Assembly (NCBI RefSeq): GCF_036014015.1
Contig: NZ_CP107905.1
Location: 496,001-560,000, forward strand
Source of the DNA: Streptomyces sp. NBC_00457
GTDB taxonomy: Bacteria > Actinomycetota > Actinomycetes > Streptomycetales > Streptomycetaceae
Reading direction: 5' to 3'
DNA length: 64,000 nt
Shown here: positions 61,642-64,000 of the stretch, piece by piece
Layout of the letters: each line of letters opens with the position of its first letter
How positions within the stretch are numbered: the first letter of the stretch is position 1
Notes under the pieces: model-generated
The model's database searches: none
What the model saw: the letters and a program-made list of their open reading frames with translations, nothing else
Told to the model about the DNA's origin: nothing
Made by a program: the position numbers and the translations under genes

Positions 61642-62702
61642 AGGTCGGCCTCCGATAGGTAAGAAGTCGATGCCTCGCCCGGACCGGCGGACGTCACCGC
61701 AGGGTCGTTGACCCGATACAGCCCCGGCCCGCTGATGTGCAGCCCGTCGAGGAAGCGCCCCGCGGTGTGGGACGCGGTGCTGATCAGCCGCTGGGAGTGG
61801 CCGAAGTCCCACGGGGCAGGCCAGGCCTCAATGCCGGTGGGGAGCACGACGGTCGGGATGTGCTTGGACACCTCTTCCAGGTCGCGCTCGATCTGATGAC
61901 GCAACAGCAGGAGCCCAGCCCTGGCGGCGATCGCACCGGCACGCCGTCGTGGATTGGCGGGGCGCAACGGCGAGCTCTCCGGCCCGGTCGACAGCACCAC
62001 CACGCTGGCAGCTCCCGCCTGGTGGGCCGCCAGTACCGGTACATAGGCGACCACTCCCCCGTCGACGAGGGTCCGGCCCTCACGCACCACCGGGGGCAGG
62101 ATCCCGGGAATGGCCGCGCTGGCCAGCAGCGCGGATTCGAGGTCTCCGTGGTCGAGCAGCACTGGGGCGCCGGTGGCGAGGTCCATGGCCACCGCGGTGA
62201 ACGGGACCGCCAACTGCTCGATCCGCGACGGCAGCCCGGCCCGGGCGATCAGTCGCCGCAGGCCGCGGTCGGTGAAGACGCTGGCCCGTGTGGACAGGTG
62301 GCCGAGTGGATACACCTCACGGCGGCGCAACTGGGTCCACACGTGGTCCAGCCATGGCGCGGCCCTGTTGGGGTGGGCGGCCGCGATGGCCCCGTTGAGT
62401 GCACCCACCGAGGTTCCGATGATCATGTCCGGGATGAATCCGCGCTGCTCCAGCGCGTATCCGACACCGACATGCGCCGCTCCGAGCACACCACCGGCGC
62501 CCACCACCACGGCCACAGGACGGGGAAGAGCGCGCAAGCCCGCCGAAGTCGGGTCCCCGGGCGACCGGCCCGATGACAGAGGACGCGTCCCCTTGTCGCC
62601 CGTCACGGTTCGATGCCTCTTCTGGCCACGCCCGATCGCCGAGGCGCGCCCTCTGAAGGCAAAGCGTGCCAACGACACTGGCCCTCGACGAGTAACGCTC
62701 AT
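61638..62702 (-). CDS. Patatin-like phospholipase
   Basis: A 354-residue lipid acyl hydrolase. Oxyanion loop GAGGVLG (68-74), nucleophile Ser98 in GTSVG and Asp214 in VDGG form the patatin Ser-Asp dyad. The N-terminal 60 residues are Arg-rich. GAGAAGGG precedes the ATG at 62702. It heads a tightly overlapping four-gene operon (patatin, glycosyltransferase, membrane protein, hydrolase) that has an ECF41-type promoter 51-77 bp upstream. Confidence 0.88.
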   Translation of the reverse strand: MSVTRRGPVSLARFAFRGRASAIGRGQKRHRTVTGDKGTRPLSSGRSPGDPTSAGLRALPRPVAVVVGAGGVLGAAHVGVGYALEQRGFIPDMIIGTSVGALNGAIAAAHPNRAAPWLDHVWTQLRRREVYPLGHLSTRASVFTDRGLRRLIARAGLPSRIEQLAVPFTAVAMDLATGAPVLLDHGDLESALLASAAIPGILPPVVREGRTLVDGGVVAYVPVLAAHQAGAASVVVLSTGPESSPLRPANPRRRAGAIAARAGLLLLRHQIERDLEEVSKHIPTVVLPTGIEAWPAPWDFGHSQRLISTASHTAGRFLDGLHISGPGLYRVNDPAVTSAGPGEASTSYLSEADL

Positions 62703-62752
62703 GAGATCGACCCTTCTCACACGGTGTTGGATCGCATTGGTTTCGCAACGAT

Positions 62753-62779
62753 GACCGGGCAGCCGCCCAACCTGTGACA
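62753..62779 (-). promoter_or_regulatory. ECF41-type promoter of the patatin operon
   Basis: On the minus strand TGTCACA (62779-62773), 16 bp, GGTC (62756-62753), followed after 50 bp by the patatin start codon. One of two such sites on this strand near the right edge. Confidence 0.65.
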
Positions 62780-62881
62780 CGATGCTGCAAGGCTGGGAGC
62801 GCGACGGTGACACCAACGACGTTTCGTGAGGGGCTGCTGGTCATCGTCCCGCACGGAGGAGGTCCACACTGCGGAGAGTCC

Positions 62882-63832
62882 TCAGGTGCTGTGCAGGACG
62901 GTGCGTAGGGTCTGGATGGCCTGCTCCACTGCGGCAGTTGCTGCCGGTGTGCTCCGGAGAAGGTTGAGCATCATGAAGTCGTGCAGGGTGCCGTTGATTC
63001 GGATGCTCGTGGTGGGGACGTCAGCCTGGGCCAGCCTGCGGGCGTACGCCTCGCCCTCGTCCCGCAGCACATCGCTCTCGTCGACGATGACGAGCGCGGG
63101 CGGCAGCCCCTGCAACTCCTTCAGGCTCGCCCGCAGCGGCGATACGGTGGTCTCCGCCCGCTGGGCGAAATCGGTCGTGTAGCAGTCCCAGAACCAGGCC
63201 ATGGCCTTCGCCGTGAGGTAGGGGCCGGCCGCGAATTCCCGGTAACTTTCGGTGTTCTGGGCCGCGTCCGTCACGGGGTAGTACAGCGACTGGTGCGCGA
63301 AGGTCACATCACCACGCCGCTTGGCCATGAGGGTCAGCGCGGCGGTCATGTTGCCGCCGGCGGAGTCCCCGGCCACAGCCAGGCGGGAGCCGTCCAGCCC
63401 CTCGTCGGCGCCCTTGGCGGTGATCCACCGCGCTGTCGCGTACGCCTGTTCGATGGCCACCGGGTACTTGGCCTCCGGCGCACGGTCGTACTCCACGAAC
63501 ACGACGGCGGCATTCGTCCCCACGGCCAGCTCGCGCACCAGACGGTCATGAGTGCCGGCGTCGCCCGTCACCCAGCCCCCGCCGTGCAGGTAGAGGACGA
63601 CCGGCAGCGTGCGTTGACTGCCGACGGGCTTGACGATGCGTACCGGCACATCGCCCACCTCGGCGGGCACCGTGATCCACTTCTCCTCAATGTCCGGCTT
63701 CTCCACCGGCACTGCCTGCAGTTCGTCCAGGACCTTCCGGGCACCTTCCGGACCGAACTCGTACAGGAACGGCGGACTGGCCGTCGCGTCCGCGAGTGCC
63801 TGAGCCGCAGTCTCAAGAAGGGGCTTGGTCAT
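62882..63832 (-). CDS. HSL-family alpha/beta-hydrolase (acetyl esterase type)
   Basis: A 316-residue cytoplasmic esterase. HGGG (83-86) is the oxyanion motif, nucleophile Ser157 lies in GDSAGG, the acid is Asp254 in ESDVLRDEG and the base His284 in GTLHDF. GAGGAG lies upstream of the ATG at 63832. It hydrolyses short-chain esters, possibly detoxifying acylated compounds. It has its own ECF41-type promoter, so it belongs to the same putative regulon as the patatin operon. Confidence 0.9.
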   Translation of the reverse strand: MTKPLLETAAQALADATASPPFLYEFGPEGARKVLDELQAVPVEKPDIEEKWITVPAEVGDVPVRIVKPVGSQRTLPVVLYLHGGGWVTGDAGTHDRLVRELAVGTNAAVVFVEYDRAPEAKYPVAIEQAYATARWITAKGADEGLDGSRLAVAGDSAGGNMTAALTLMAKRRGDVTFAHQSLYYPVTDAAQNTESYREFAAGPYLTAKAMAWFWDCYTTDFAQRAETTVSPLRASLKELQGLPPALVIVDESDVLRDEGEAYARRLAQADVPTTSIRINGTLHDFMMLNLLRSTPAATAAVEQAIQTLRTVLHST

Positions 63833-63880
63833 CACTGCGCTCCTCAGGTCGGCAGACTCTCGCCTGCTGTCACCCTTATG

Positions 63881-63907
63881 ACAAGGCACCTGCTGAAGGT
63901 GTGACAT
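63881..63907 (-). promoter_or_regulatory. ECF41-type promoter of the HSL-type hydrolase
   Basis: On the minus strand TGTCACA (63907-63901), 16 bp, TGTC (63884-63881), 48 bp before the start codon of the esterase. Confidence 0.65.
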
Positions 63908-64000
63908 ACGCCGAGACAGACCCAGACAACACGGTCGGTGTGCGGGGTCGCACTCCAACACTGCGGGGCCGCCCTCCAATACACGTCGGTCGCGCGTGCG

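Overview
The window is Streptomyces-like actinobacterial chromosome. It is very GC-rich, with strong third-position GC, GTG starts and GGAGG-type ribosome binding sites. It also carries lineage markers: a WhiJ-like/DUF397 pair, an SsgA-like protein, an NsdA-like TPR regulator, a RsbW-like ATPase, a DUF574-type methyltransferase and three giant LuxR-type (LAL) regulators. One gene holds a TTA codon, the codon read by the developmental tRNA BldA.

Layout. 1-7 kb: a cut amino-acid permease, PucR and IclR regulators, a DHFR-like reductase, a SpoIIE-type phosphatase, and an ECF sigma factor overlapping a membrane protein. 7-14 kb: secreted polymer-attacking enzymes, namely a PETase/cutinase-like hydrolase with a discoidin-type domain, an Ig-like esterase, a sorbosone/glucose-dehydrogenase-like beta-propeller and a family 8 polysaccharide lyase. 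14-20 kb: developmental-type regulators (RsbW-like ATPase, DUF6624, NsdA-like, WhiJ-like, DUF397, DUF574). 20-37 kb: three LAL regulators, a GntR-ABC transporter operon, two methyltransferase/deacetylase-type genes, a sigma factor cut short by an IS5 remnant, and an SsgA-like gene. 37-38 kb: remnant of a group II intron with its maturase.

38-64 kb is the most striking part. By eye I find eleven copies of TGTCACA, each followed 16 bp (once 17 bp) later by TGTC or GGTC. All but one lie just upstream of a gene and in the right orientation; the one spaced 17 bp is also upstream. This is close to the promoter described for ECF41 sigma factors (TGTCACA, 16 bp, CGTC). A complete ECF41 sigma factor (51116-52012) lies among them, behind a flavin oxidoreductase that has such a promoter. 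The putative regulon includes an AhpD-like protein, a DUF5134 membrane protein, NmrA-type reductases, a methyltransferase, OsmC/Ohr proteins, an orphan SdhA-like flavoprotein, an overlapping four-gene operon (patatin lipase, glycosyltransferase, membrane protein, alpha/beta-hydrolase) and an HSL-type esterase. The common theme appears to be redox or electrophile defence plus lipid and envelope remodelling.

The same island is decaying. It holds broken copies of an NmrA reductase, a dihydrolipoamide acyltransferase (behind an intact AceE-type pyruvate dehydrogenase E1), an OsmC protein and a YceI protein, plus transposase fragments, a MITE with 16-bp inverted ends and a degraded IS701-type element. 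Between the last two sits a DUF6232 gene pair sharing an unusual glycine/asparagine motif.
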